A stretch of DNA of 64,000 nt from Capitella teleta (taxonomy: Eukaryota > Annelida > Polychaeta > Capitellidae). The notes under the pieces are model-generated. The model did no database searches. It saw only the letters and a program-made list of their open reading frames with translations, and was not told the origin of the DNA. The position numbers and the translations under genes were made by a program. Location: assembly GCA_000328365.1 (NCBI GenBank), contig KB301320.1:42181-106180 (forward strand), read 5' to 3'. Positions 17,201-29,332 of the stretch are shown here, piece after piece (position 1 is the first letter of the stretch; each line of letters starts with the position of its first letter).

Positions 17201-19127
17201 AAACAGCAATCCTTCAACTCAGGATACAACTACGTCTGAAGCAACAACTGAGAGTATGGATGCTGCCACCACACCGTATCTTGAACCTGCTTTACAGACT
17301 ATTGCTGCTATGGAGAACTTTTTGAAATCGGAAACTTTCAACTTGTCTCGCATCCGCATGGTAACCGAGAAGGGAGTGGACAATATATTACAGTCAGAGT
17401 CTCAAGCAGAGGCAAGTACGAAAGCAAAGGATATCCAGATCACTATAAGAGATGAGCAATTGTCCCTTGAGCTTAGTATGAAAAAATATGAAGAAGCCTT
17501 CGATAGCTATGGAGAAATGTTTACAGCAAAGCATGAAGTGACTGCAAAGGCGTGGAAAGTTTTCTTGCGACTGGAAACTCGGGCTAACATAGCTGATGAT
17601 TTCTGGTCGCATGGTAGACTAGAGGCTCATCAAGCTGAAGCGAACTGGGTTACTCACAGAATGTACTCTGAACATAATTCTGATTTGGTGTCAGAAATGG
17701 AGGACCTCATGAAATCAGACACATTCAATTTGTCATACATCCGTACGGCAATCGACAATGGGATAGACTTTATTGTACAGGCATATTCTCAATCTGATGC
17801 AAGAACCTATGCAACGAATATTCGGAGCAACTTTGAAGAAGAGATTGTTTCTCTTGAATACAAAATGATTGTATACGAATACAGTACACTAGAAGAGCAC
17901 CTTGTGGCAAAGACGAGACAAGTACGCTTGCGAATGCTGACTCGAGCCAATATAATCTATGAAACATGGAGAGCTGGAATCGATGAAGCCGAGAAAGCTG
18001 TAGATAATTGGAAATACCCAACAATCACTACAACTCTGCCCCACAGGTTTACTCAAACAGATAGCTCTCCTCAACTTAATGAAGGTATGATATGGATGTT
18101 TTAAACTACTTGTTAACTCGCATATATTTTAACCAGGAATCTTTGCTGGTCTTCCGGATGAGTTCCCTATGGCGAGGGAAAACCTGGTGAGACTTGCAGC
18201 CGTCTTGACAGGTAAAGTGCATTCTGCTCTCTTCTTATTCAGACACTTTTGTTTTGTAGGAATCGAAGATGCCCAAGAAAAGGCAGTTAAGAAGTTGATG
18301 GAGATTCCCAAGGTCAATCTGATGCTTGAGAATATCGTGATGGGTATCACAACAACCGCACAATACTGTTGAGTTTTCTCGTTTTCTGGTATCTGTTCTT
18401 GCTCATGTTTGCATATTCAGATCGGAAGGAATATGGTATTAATCAGCTTGCGACGAAGAATATCCGTGCAGTCCTCATGCCAGGTATGTATGTCAGTATG
18501 ATTGTCTTCTTTACACCTGAGCCCCCTCTTTCTTGTGCAGTTTTAATTGATCCAGACGAATCACCAATGACAGAAAGCGTTGAATTGGTTGGATTCATGG
18601 TCCCCATATTCAGAACAGGTCAGTTTTGAAATTGTGTTTAAACATTCTATCTTATCAGGAGTTCTGCTGATTGATCATTTGTATTGAGACAAACCAATGT
18701 TCATAGTTATTTCTCTCCAGAAGAGCCCCCCGTACCTGACACAAAAGTGAGAACTGGTCCGATTGGAAGGTCTTCCATTATTCTGAGAGGTGAGCTCATA
18801 ACAACAATATGTTGGGCTGTTATCGGGATATCATTTCAGCGATCAACGAAACTGGTGAAAGAGAAGATCACTTGGGGCTGGCCAAAAAAGATATCGGTGA
18901 GCGAATGTCATTTTGACGGACTTATATAATTAAACATTATCTACCCCTCCTCAGAGGACATCGTGACGTCAGAGCCTCGTTCTGATGTACATGCAAAAGA
19001 ACCTTGTGTTCTGAATGAGGAGATCATCAACAAGTTTCTCTGGGAGAGGGAACAGAACGGCTCAGCATCTTCCGTTGCCATTTCATCTTCCACATTGTTT
19101 GTTTCTTTGTTACTTATGTTTTTGTGA
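11296..19127 (+). CDS. uncharacterised GPI-anchored mucin-like surface protein with six ~112-residue helical modules
   Basis: I do not recognise the family. Exons: 11296-11317, 14419-18084, 18137-18211, 18260-18343, 18421-18483, 18541-18618, 18721-18789, 18840-18896, 18955-19127; all eight introns are phase 1 and the frame stays open over 4287 nt (1428 residues). Exon 1 supplies MEQPRRI; exon 2 opens with the hydrophobic core FVCTLILLLCG, so together they form a signal peptide. Six related modules follow at about residues 32-146, 163-277, 345-456, 537-647, 966-1084 and 1096-1205. Each ends in an invariant Trp (ENW/EDW/ANW/DNW), and modules 3-6 share an FNLS N-glycosylation sequon, SQS/A and WRAGI-type helices. 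Ser/Thr/Pro linkers separate them; residues ~659-910 are a 12 x 21-residue mucin repeat. The last exon ends NGSASS plus a hydrophobic tail stopping at TGA, the pattern of a GPI-attachment signal. Probably a secreted or surface glycoprotein. Exon 1 is the weakest link. Confidence 0.75.
11318..14418 (+). other. large first intron of the mucin-like gene
   Basis: Strong GTGAGT donor at 11318 and a poly-T tract plus CAG acceptor ending at 14418. The interior is AT-rich and non-coding. It contains a triplicated 17-bp unit (12280-12330) and a poly-A run (12894-12920). I see no other gene within it. Confidence 0.6.
12280..12330. repeat. 17-bp tandem triplication
   Basis: Three consecutive exact copies of AGCTATTACATATGTGC inside the first intron of the mucin-like gene. 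Confidence 0.9.
16371..17126 (+). repeat. coding minisatellite, 12 x 63 bp
   Basis: Twelve consecutive units of exactly 63 bp (756 bp) inside exon 2 of the mucin-like gene. Each encodes 21 residues starting STVHARQTT and ending GPSTQNP, rich in Ser, Thr, Pro and Gln. Unit differences are limited to a few positions (Gln/Leu, Thr/Ile and Asn/Ser switches, and one Ser for Arg in the first unit), which implies recent homogenisation. The unit lacks stops in several other frames on both strands, so long spurious frames also cover it. Confidence 0.97.
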
Positions 19128-19394
19128 AGAAAAGAAAAACGAACCGTTATGATAATATCTTTGTGTGATTTCTTCTACAATATTCATACCGTTTTTGAAC
19201 GTTATGATTTAGAAATCGTCTTGTGATCTTTGGTAATCATAACGTATCAGATCGAGGCAAGTGTGATTATCGTGAGTGCATGGTTATGAATACTTATCTC
19301 CTGCTCAATATCGATTCTACAAAAGAGGCACAGCTGCCTGAACTTTCTGAAATGTAAATAGTATTCCTGATAGACTGCCGAATAGATTGTTTTA

Positions 19395-19400
19395 AATAAA
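19395..19400 (+). promoter_or_regulatory. polyadenylation signal of the mucin-like gene
   Basis: AATAAA 268 bp after the TGA at 19125-19127; the first canonical signal downstream. Confidence 0.5.
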
Positions 19401-19995
19401 CACTATTATGGATCTGTTTTCTCAGAGAATGAAGTGACTGATCGAAGAATCATGTTGTGCAGCATATAAGTGAACACTGATCACCAAGCATCGACCTTTT
19501 TTCACGCAATTTCATTGTTTATAGTAAAGCGCCTATGCAATGGTTATGTAATGGACTTCCGGCGGAAGTGCCACGAGCCATTTATTACAGACAAAAGCAG
19601 ACACTGTCTATAGGTATCAGACGCTTTATGGCTCTAATGTACAGTTTTGCACTGCCATTCACAAGTTCACAATATGTATATAAAAAAAAGTCGATCTAGG
19701 CAAAACTGTGAGGTGTATTTCATATTGCATAGGCCAGACAAGCACTGGCCTTGGGATTCTGATATGACGTCATAAGATATGATTTATAGGGTGAAGAGTC
19801 TTCGCTTACCTCCGGGTGTTTCGAATGCTAATCTACCATAACACCTATGCTAGCATATTACATATACCTTGCATGAAACAGTAGATTTCAGCTATCTTGT
19901 GTATCTGTATGGACAGCCTTGGTTCACGCTGAAAATGTTCCAATTAAAGATGCATAAGATCATTATTATGATTATATTTGGTTCTAATGTATATA

Positions 19996-20069
19996 CAGAG
20001 TGGGCCAAAAGTAGTCTATCTACTCCATGTTATAAAGAAAACTCTTAAAAGTTGCGAAAATGTATCAAT

Positions 20070-20105
<36 letters not shown>

Positions 20106-20674
20106 ACCTGATATGGATTGCCTACGCTATTCTGCGCCCAATTATGCAACGAAATCAAGTAAAAAGTCAATTTTGATTGAGAGAGGAACATTTAGATACG
20201 AATGGTGAGTGATCGCGAAGAGAGCAAAATCAGGTGAGCCCCTGAACGAACAGTAATTGTTAATTGCGAGCAATTAATTATATGGCGCTTCAATACTGCT
20301 TTGTTTTGATTTTAGGAGATACACATTAGTGCTACTGCAACAGCAATAGCTCTCTCAAACAAAACAATAGTACGAGAGCGTTGCCTTAATGACGCGTTCA
20401 GTGAAGCTAATTCATAGTCCGGGGTTGGGGGGGGGGGCTGTTTGCCGCCAAAAGTGGAAATATCGTGGAATGATGGGTGCACTTTATTAATTGAGATAAA
20501 TCGGCATAGATGTTGGTGGAATTAGAATAAAAAAGCATTTGTTTATCTTATTTGTGTGTGATTTTTACACTGCGATGTGTTTTGTAACACTTTCTCAGAA
20601 ATGCGCAGCAAAAATGGAAAGCATTGAGATCTGGATTGAGATTGGAGTAGATAGACTACCTTTGACCCACTCTG
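19996..20674 (+). mobile_element. Tc1/mariner-type MITE with 32-bp terminal inverted repeats
   Basis: The left end CAGAGTGGGCCAAAAGTAG... and the reverse complement of the right end CAGAGTGGGTCAAAGGTAG... match at about 30 of 32 positions. The element is flanked by TA on both sides (19994-19995, 20675-20676), the target duplication of Tc1/mariner elements. It is 679 bp long with no transposase frame, hence non-autonomous. A poly-A run (20074-20103) sits inside. An older relative lies in inverse orientation near 34535-35125. Confidence 0.9.
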
Positions 20675-21170
20675 TATATTTATAGCCATATTTGTCTCAT
20701 TATTAGTGCCAATTGACTACTGGTGTGTGTATATATATGTAATATACATAATGAACTCGAGCACGTAGATGCCTTCAATCGGATGTCACCTCAACAACTT
20801 CCGCATCCTCCCTATTGTGTCTGTTCCCATAGAAATCTTCCCTGTGGCTTCATCCCGCCCTCCTTGCAGCACCACACCCCCTCTTATTCCCCATATGCCT
20901 CTCCTTCAGCCCTCCCCGCCCAGGTGAGGAGGGTACAGCCTAATCAGGCGTCACTGTGTGGTTTGTGCGTGGCGCAGGTAGAGAGAGAAAGAGCGCTGAC
21001 TGATATGTCGTCCTGCAGCGCTGAGCACAGACGCTCTCGTTGTGAGCGTGGTTCCCGCCGCAGCGTCGATATTGCTCAGTGGGCAGTGTGCTCATCGGAC
21101 AGCGCTGAAACATGACAGGGATTACGTGATACTTGGATACTACTCGAGGTCAAACAGGGTCATAAAGGTC

Positions 21171-24100
21171 ATGGGTCAGCTGTGTGGATGCCACAAGGCT
21201 CCACCTAAACGGGCGCAGAGGCCGAACAAAGGTGGGTCTGTTGTATGAGCACTTGAGATGTTGCCGTGCGCATTGTTACATATTATGTCCTTGTTCGTGC
21301 TAAGAGCATCTGTGTCTTCATTGACAGAGTGAGGGAAACGTGCTGTCTGGTCTTAGTTTGTTATTGATTGATGTATTTAACTTTTATGAATGGTACTCAG
21401 TAGTGATATCATTGCGAAGTTATACTTACAGACTAATGGTGTCCCCTTATAAACACGCATAAGAGACTCAAATTTTCGAGTCTTCTGAAATATCCAATAA
21501 TTCGTCATAATCATTCATGCAATATTTGTCAGAGTCACACATTTGGCGTGGAATATCGGGCGTACCGTATGCCGCAGATGAGCGTAATCTTACAGAAAAA
21601 GGGGAAAAAATAGCTGCTCAGGTGAAGAATAATATTGCCGCGGCGGAGGGGTTGTGACATTGCAATTAGTGCACATGTTGAATCCAAAAGGACAAGCACT
21701 TATTTCTTGTTAACGAGGTGCTATGTTTCTTTCTATGGACAAACCGCGTCACCATGGTAACAGAATATAGTCCCTGGATGCTTTGTGGCTTCTACGCAGC
21801 AATGATGAGTTATATTAGGCCTACCTGTGCCGTGTGGATCCACCTTGGCCCCCTAGCGAAGCGGGGGAGGGGGAGGGGGGTATGTTCGGTGACTCAGGGG
21901 GTGTGGTGTTGTATCAGGTTCAGCTGACAAATTGATCCGTTTCTTATCATTGAGCTTTAATTGAATCTATTAATAGCCAACAATGCGGAGCTATGAATTC
22001 TGGATGCGCTCACGACGAATGCGTGATGGTTGTATTGTCTATAGAGAGTGATTTCTTGTGATGAATTGGTAACATCAGAGTTGATTGTACAATTTAATCA
22101 GAGCGACATCTATATTAAGTAAGGCTCAGCTGGTAATCCTACTTTTGTTTCCATGACAACTGCATGTTACTGTAGTTATATACATACAGTATAATCACCG
22201 CCGTTCTTAGGCAGCCTTGCAGCTCTTTATACGGCATCATGTTATTCCGTATTCCCCTTACAGTCGCATACAAGATGAGAAGCCGCTTGCCACGCAGCGC
22301 CATAATCTTGTTCATATGAGCTAGCAATCGATGGAACTCCTACACTCCTAAGGGTCTTTGGTGTCCAGTGCTTGGCAATAAACATATATTATAGCAAGGC
22401 GCTTCTGTTGGGCTCGCGATTGACATGGCAACAGCAGGCTATAATAATATACCCAACAAAAGCGTATTTTCTTTGCTGTCTATACATATTTCGATGCACT
22501 GAGATATCTAATGGTTGTCATACTCATAATTAAGCGTACATCATCGTATATATTTCCCAATATTGCTTTTCCGAATGCCTATAATAACTTAGCAATCTGC
22601 CTACGAGTATATACAAGAGACGTTATGATTATTACGACGCTATGACACCACGTGTCAGTTAATTGAATTGTGAATCATAACGTTCGCGGTTAGTGGAAGT
22701 GATAATTCTTGTTTATCGTCTTGCTCGGAGATACCTGATAACTTGTGATAAGCAAAATTCAACACCAGTAATCACAAGCTCCATAAAAAAAAGTTACAAA
22801 GTCTACATCTTTCTTAGTAGACCAACATGTGATATCACAACTCGTTTGAGAAGGAAAAAAATGTCGTCGATTATGGAGACAATAGTGCAGTTATGAATAC
22901 GCACAGAAGAGCAGTTTGTTCCATGAGTCACAGTGTGGTCGCTGAAGCGTGTCTGCTCGGAGTGCCGTTGAAACACAGCTCCACTTTTTCCCTCCTCCTC
23001 ATGCACAGTCTGATCAAAAGACTTCATTTCTGGGTCACGCCTTGGCAGTCGCAGCAGTCGAATGAGTCATAACAGAGACGTCGCTCGTTAAGCAACATCA
23101 GCTGAGAGCAACCGCGGTGAGTCCTTCAGGCTGGCTGCTCAACAGGTCGTGTATAATTGGTGTACATATTACTATGCACCGCTCGGTTTACTGTGTATAC
23201 TTAATTATACTACTACAGCACCAACTATTCATAAACATTGTGTTGACCTTTTGCCCGTATTGACCCCTCGTCTTCTGAGCAACGCGACGCTTCTAGATCG
23301 GAGCATAGCAAGCAGAGACGGCATTCGGCTGATTTCACTATTGAGCGGCGCACAACCCACAAGACTGGCAATAGGATGGAGCTAACATCGGAATATACCA
23401 ACTGCTCAGCTGCGCTGTGTCTCGTCTGACAGGTACAGGCATCCGACGATTGTGTTTACTATTGCTGTATACCATTGTGTGTAGATCTTCATACAGTTAT
23501 AAACACACCTGTCAAAATATGTACTGACGGATTGCATATATATTAACTGAGGCATGTAGTAATACACTTGGTCAGCAGTTTATTCATGCATAACCTGCCT
23601 ATAGTACGTATGCACTTAATTATTTGCTTTAGGGTTTGACCTAGAGTGGGGTGTATATGATATGCATACACGTCGAGTTATGCAATCATAGATTATGATG
23701 TAATATCCAGCTGGTAGCTAATTGAAATTCATGAGTCATGCAATACATGCGCGCGGTCAACTTCATTATTGAGTTGGACTCACCCTACGACAGCTTCATT
23801 ACTCACTTCCAGGTATTCTGTAACTCGGGATATTTTATCTATTGTTACCATAGCAGCGGTTATAGAGAATCACCATGACAACGCGCACTTGAGAGTCCCG
23901 CTATAGAGTTACCATACATCACCAGATTATGTCTGTGTGAGTTGTAATCATGTGAAATTCGTGCCGGAAATTTTGGAAGTGGGTGGGGAAAAATCACACC
24001 CTGTGTTTTTCTCTCCCTCGAGCATTTACGTCAGTCTCGACACCGTAAACCATTCAACGAACACGAATAACTACCCAACCTTGATTTTTATCCCTTTTTG

Positions 24101-27100
24101 AGTGAGAACAACAAATGCACCACTATTACGTAATATTATTTGCGCATCTGTCTGCACCCTGTGACCTCAGTGTTTCCCCGCAGAAGGGCGTCGCATCGAT
24201 TTCCCTCTCATTCCATGGGCTCCTCATGTGAGCAGCCGGAACGACAGACAGCGGTGTGATGAAAACTGCTTGGGGCACAACACTCGTACACTTGCATGGT
24301 GTTTATATATGGGCAACGGCATTGTATATGTACGGTTTAAACAGCTAGTCACTTGGATAACGCACACCTACAGGTCAGTTTGGGGTTAATAATTCCTGAG
24401 AGGTCAGTTATATTTGCTGTGGTCATTTATTGGCGTTTAGCTTGTGTCTTTTATCTGGAATATACATGTCCTTTTCAATCCTCCCTGTCACTCTCCATGA
24501 CCATAATTCATCTCAATCAAAATGTTATCTCTCATTTGATTTATACGTGAAGGCGTTGTCCAAGTGTCCAAGTGTCCATTGAGCCGTCCTACGATCTTCT
24601 GTCGTTCATTCGCTCAGCCGGCGTTTCTCTTTTGCTGGTGGCCACTCAGAGGCAACTGTGAACACATGAGTTAGGGTTAAGCCATACTTTGGTTTGGAAA
24701 TGAATGTTGTTGATGACATACAAACACTGCTATGCCTTGCTTTATTATGCAGTCACAAGAGCTTATCGCTCTGTACACTTATAGATAAGCATGATTGTAA
24801 AATGCAGGCCATTGTCATTATGTAAGTTACTGAGTACGTATACACTTACATTTATTCACTATGAATACTTTATAGTAATAGCACACTGCTTCTTTTTAGG
24901 CACATATACTGTTATTATGCGCACTGAATAAGTACTGTAATTGGTCTCAGTACATATACAGTTACACACGTATAATACGTCTCATACATATGCCTAAAGC
25001 GCTGTCAACATACTCGAAACATGAATCATTCTTCCGCTGCGAGAGACTGCCCGCATTTCAACACGGACATTGAATCCGAATGTATAGCAATTCACACCTT
25101 TTGATATGCGATGTTCAACCGCAACCGCTTATAATATATGTATATAGTTGCACGAGGAGCGGAATCGGAACCGCATAGTCTGGTGACGTCACCGTGTCCC
25201 ACGATGACGTAATGCATTCCTGGGGTGTCATCTTTCCTCCACAGTCACCCTTCACTGTCACCCATACCCCATCCCAACAGGCTCCATCACCATGACAACA
25301 GTTTTCCCCATAACCCCTTTAATAAACACCCGACCGCCACGTGGTCGCATATCTCAGCATGCAGAATGCCTCCCCCCCCCCCCCTGTCCTCCTGAATGAA
25401 GTTTTCCTCTGTAATTTGAACACTCAGTCGCTATGCAAAGCGATGCTCTTTCATGCTTTGTAAAACAGTTTGCATGGATAGATAGCATGGGCAACACTGA
25501 AACATCGCTTCACCCTCTTGTCACAGGTAAGTTTTATAAGAGTAAATGACTTGTAATACTGAACCACGCTGCACTGTTGTTGAGTAATCATGTTGATCAT
25601 CACGATGCCACTGGGCTCCAGCTCTAATCAGTTGCGATAATTGACACGTTATTTTTGCTGTGTTACGTAATCTCACGATATGACGATGGGAGATGAAAAG
25701 TGAGACCTCTGCGGGGGGCCTGCAGGGAGAGATCTGGAAAGGTCACCTACACCCACGTGACCGTTTGACCTCATTTATCGCTGTCGGTTTATTTTCATGA
25801 GAGAGATGAAAGCTGAGGTCATCAATGAGCCCCCCCCCTGAGAACCAATGGGTGTGATCAGCATAGGTTACAACCAGCGTACACCGGTCAGTGTGCAACG
25901 CACCTGGATCGCTTGATTATCCTTGACCCATCAGGTTAAAATGCTCTGCCTTTCTTTCATTCAATCATCCATTAATTTTGAATGGAATAATTCTTGATTA
26001 ACGGTCTCTGCTTATGGAGAATAACCACCAAGATTGATCTGCTTACGCTGTTATGTCATACCCATAACAGAATGATGACGTAATCGCTTTATTGCCGACG
26101 CTACCGACCGGAAGATTTGAGCAATCTGAATATAGGAAGTGTGAAAGCATTGGGTTCCGACATCAGTAATATGATGATCGTTATTCACATCGGTCATGCA
26201 CTCGATTGGATCCGATTTACTGTGTACCAAGTGTCTATATACCTTCGGCAATCAGTTCTTCTTTTACTCACTGCATGGGCAGGGAGGAATGTTGAGCGTC
26301 TGTCATAGCTCTCTTCCTCGCAGTACTTAGCTCTCTTATAAGAATCCTTGACTGCCAGTGGAGAATGCTCGGCATTCACTCCATCATATACAATACAGTG
26401 TGCTATATAATACGCATGCATCACTGTGATATACATCGACTCCCACCTTCTGACATCTGAAATCAATCTGTGATCCTGAGCCAACCGCGTCAGACATTGA
26501 CCCAGACAATTCATATTGATGTAACCATAATCAATAGTCGAAGTCGGCGCGTGGTCGGAATCCGTTTCAATGGCATTGTTGTTTCTTTGCTGCGAATAAC
26601 CACTGTTGTCTTTGCAGGTAGAGCCGTCTCTCAGGACCATCTTTTCGCTCTTCCCAAACGCAATGGCTACCTGCGTCGGCCAATCGCTCGCCTTTCGAGT
26701 TCCATCTCCCGGGACACCTTCCTGCTGCAGTCTTCGCTGGATCCTCTCGTGACCCCAGCCTTCTCCTCGCCTTGTTCTTCGCCAGCGTACCTCCAGGGGC
26801 CCCGCTTGACTGGACCTCCTCTGCCGCCGCGAAACACAGGAATGAATGGAACGAGCCACGCGACAATGCAGGAGTCCGTGATGACGCTGGACGACAGCCA
26901 AGCGACACTCTTGCACGACACGAGCTGCAGCACTAACGGAACGTACGCCACCCTGAGCTTCAACTGCGGCAGTGAGCCATCGACGCCTGTGAACACCATC
27001 AGACAGAAGCCTCCCCCGAAGCCTCCCCGAATGCGCAATTTCAACGATAGCCAGATATCTGTACCCGAGAATGGCAAGTCCCCCACTCCGATCAAGAGAT

Positions 27101-28974
27101 CGGTCGCATCGCTGGCTGAAGTGACCAGCTCTTTCGATACCGTCACCATGGTGACACAGTCTATGAATAACAATCTGTCAGTGCGCACTATTGAGGAGTC
27201 TCCTGTCATCCACAAAAGCCCACGTTTACCAAGGCCTGTGCAGTCAGCCGCCAGGGATAAAGTCTACAGTGTGCTTGCTCAGACCAAAGAGTTCTTGTCG
27301 CACGAGATTGAGCCAGAATATGTGCTGGAATTCCTTCGACGCAAAGGGGTCATCACGTCTAAGATGGACGCTGAGATCCGGCGCTGTCGCACTCGGCATG
27401 GCATGTCAGAATTCCTCCTGGACATCATAACCAGTAAGGGACAGGAGGAATTCTCAGTGTTCTGTGATGCTCTGCGCAGTATGGGCAAGCAGGGATACGT
27501 GGCAGACTTTCTGCTTGTACTCGATGCGCTTGTACAGTTGGTGACGAGCAACAGCAGGAACACAATGCGCTTCATCCGCCACACGGAATTCAACGGTGAC
27601 AGTTCGAACGGCCCGAACAACGACTGTCCCATGTGCAATTCCTCCTCTGAGGAGCTCTTCGCTGACGACCTGTTTAGCGAAGGGCCCACTTTCGACATTG
27701 ATATCTCCTACATGGATGTGGATACAGGGCAGACCAAGAGCTTCCGCGAGGTGCAAGGAGTGAAGCGATTGCGTCGCCCTCATTCAATCAGTGGGGATCG
27801 GGTTTGCATCAGAGAGGAGGCTGATCGCTACCTGCCTGTCATCTCTGTCAGTCTCTACAATCAGTGTTTGTGCAACAACCGAATTCATACGCTGGCAGGA
27901 TTACTTGAGAACTACGCTTGTGTGAAGGAGCTCTCCATTGCTAAGAATCACATTGGCACCCCTGGGGTTGTCCGGTTAGGCCAAGCACTTGAGAAAAACC
28001 GGGGCTTGGTCAAGCTAGACATCCGATTGAATACCATAGGAGATGAGGGGGCCCGCCACTTGGCCAGGGGACTTAGGCGGCACTTAAGTCTGCTCAGCCT
28101 GAACGTCACCAGTACTGGGCTTACTGGCTCAGGCTGCAGCATCCTCATGCAAGGTCTTGGCAGGAACCAGAGCCTAATCCAGCTGGACATTGGCTTCAAT
28201 GAGATTGACGAGGAAGGATGCAAGGCTATTGCAGAGGCACTAGGTTCCAACTGTACCTTACGCAAACTTCGCATGAGAGCCAACGGAGTTCGCTCGTACG
28301 GGGCGACATGTATTTTCCGCTCCCTACGAAAGAATTCTCGGTTGACTCTGTTGGACATTAGTAGTAATCGAATCACAAGTGAGAGTGTCCTAATTCTTGG
28401 AGATGTTCTTCGGTTCAATCGGACTTTGCGAGAGTTGAATCTGGAAAAGTGTGAAGTGTCTAGTGAAGGTTGTGCAGCCCTGTCACGTGCTCTCAAGACG
28501 AACACCACGCTCAAGAACCTTGATCTGAGTTTGAATCCGATCGGGGATGACGGCGTGGAGGCGTTGGCAGAGGGCTTGAAGTACAACCAGGTCATGGACG
28601 TTCTCTCGTTAAACATGTGTGACATCGGTAACCGAGGCTTTCTAGTGCTCTTGGAAGCCATGCGATTCAACTCAGCGATGACTTCTGTAAAGCTTTGCTA
28701 CAACAACATCGGGGTACTAGAGGACGATGAAGCCTTTGCAGTGGAGGAGCTGTATGAGAAGCTCTGTCAAGTACTGCAGTTCAACAAAGACCTCAAGGTG
28801 CTGCTCTGGGGGAACAAATTTGATGACACTACCCAAGAGACGCCACTTGCGGACGGGCTTGACCTCTCGCAGTTTGATCATTTGGCACCAAAACACGACA
28901 GTCCTCGCAGCTCTCCGCTACCTGAAGTACCCGGCAGCAGTTTGGCGCCAAATCGGCGACAGTCGACTTTCTGA
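21171..28974 (+). CDS. lipid-anchored CARD + leucine-rich-repeat protein without NACHT domain
   Basis: Two exons: 21171-21231 and 26618-28974 (phase-1 intron of 5.4 kb), 805 residues. The N-terminus MGQLCGCHK has Gly2 for N-myristoylation and Cys5/Cys7 for palmitoylation, which is why this ATG is preferred over upstream in-frame methionines. Residues ~22-230 are Ser/Pro-rich with SH3-ligand-like PPLPPR and KPPPKPPR. Residues ~233-322 form a death-fold domain best read as a CARD (EPEYVLEFLRRKGVIT, then FLLDIITSKG and FCDALRSMGKQG). An acidic linker follows. From ~429 to ~755 there are about ten ribonuclease-inhibitor-type LRRs of 28-29 residues (repeating LxxLDIxxNxI). The C-terminus is Ser/Pro-rich. 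NLR proteins pair CARD with NACHT and LRR; the NACHT ATPase is absent here. A membrane-tethered adaptor in innate-immune or cell-death signalling is an inference. Confidence 0.85.
21232..26617 (+). other. large intron of the CARD-LRR gene
   Basis: Donor GTGGGT at 21232, acceptor TTTGCAG ending at 26617. The interior shows no exon-like segment. It includes C-runs near 25372 and 25830 and two CRE-like motifs (TGACGTCA at about 25183 and TGACGTAA at about 25205), which might belong to an internal regulatory element. No repeat copy was recognised with confidence. Confidence 0.6.
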
Positions 28975-29326
28975 GAAGCTTCCTGCCTTAAACCTCGACT
29001 GCTGATCAGTGTCTAAGTTTATCTGCTTTTGATAACCATTCCGTCTTCTTTTCATCAGTCTGTCGCTTGATGAAGATGGTCTCCGCTCACTTCTAGTTCT
29101 ATCAGCTTTAACTGCAGAATCAAAAAACACCGACTTAGAAATATTTCTCAGTCAGTATTAGTGTGATGGATTCGCTGAGTGTGACGTCATTATGTTCGTG
29201 TGCTTATGTTTTTCTACTAGTCACAGTGTGGAAGGAAATTAGTGTTTTGTGTGTGTGTGTGTGAGTAACGTTTGTATTATTCTAAGTAAGCTTCGTCTTC
29301 AACATACCATTTAGTTATGAAAATTG

Positions 29327-29332
29327 AATAAA
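29327..29332 (+). promoter_or_regulatory. polyadenylation signal of the CARD-LRR gene
   Basis: AATAAA about 350 bp after the TGA at 28972-28974, with a short (GT)n tract upstream near 29247. Confidence 0.55.

Larger units (their letters stand above)
19128..21170. other. 3' flank and intergenic region
   Basis: Contains the 3' UTR of the mucin-like gene, the MITE at 19996-20674, and from about 20790 a GC-richer stretch that is probably the promoter or 5' UTR of the CARD-LRR gene. I see no further gene. Confidence 0.5.

Noticed and set aside
16285-17239. Two long plus-strand frames (299 and 301 codons) and a 252-codon minus-strand frame over the mucin repeat
   Set aside because: They are shadows of the 63-bp minisatellite, whose unit lacks stops in several frames; only the frame continuous with the signal peptide and flanking modules is supported.
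20723-21115. 130-codon frame upstream of the CARD-LRR start
   Set aside because: GC-rich leader or promoter sequence without domains; the MG start at 21171 has better context and a functional N-terminal motif.
26194-28670. Long minus-strand frames opposite the CARD-LRR gene
   Set aside because: Antisense shadows of a GC-rich coding exon; the plus frame carries the recognisable CARD and LRR pattern.
21171-28974. Canonical NLR receptor
   Set aside because: No Walker A/B or NACHT sequence between the CARD and the LRRs in the coding exon.
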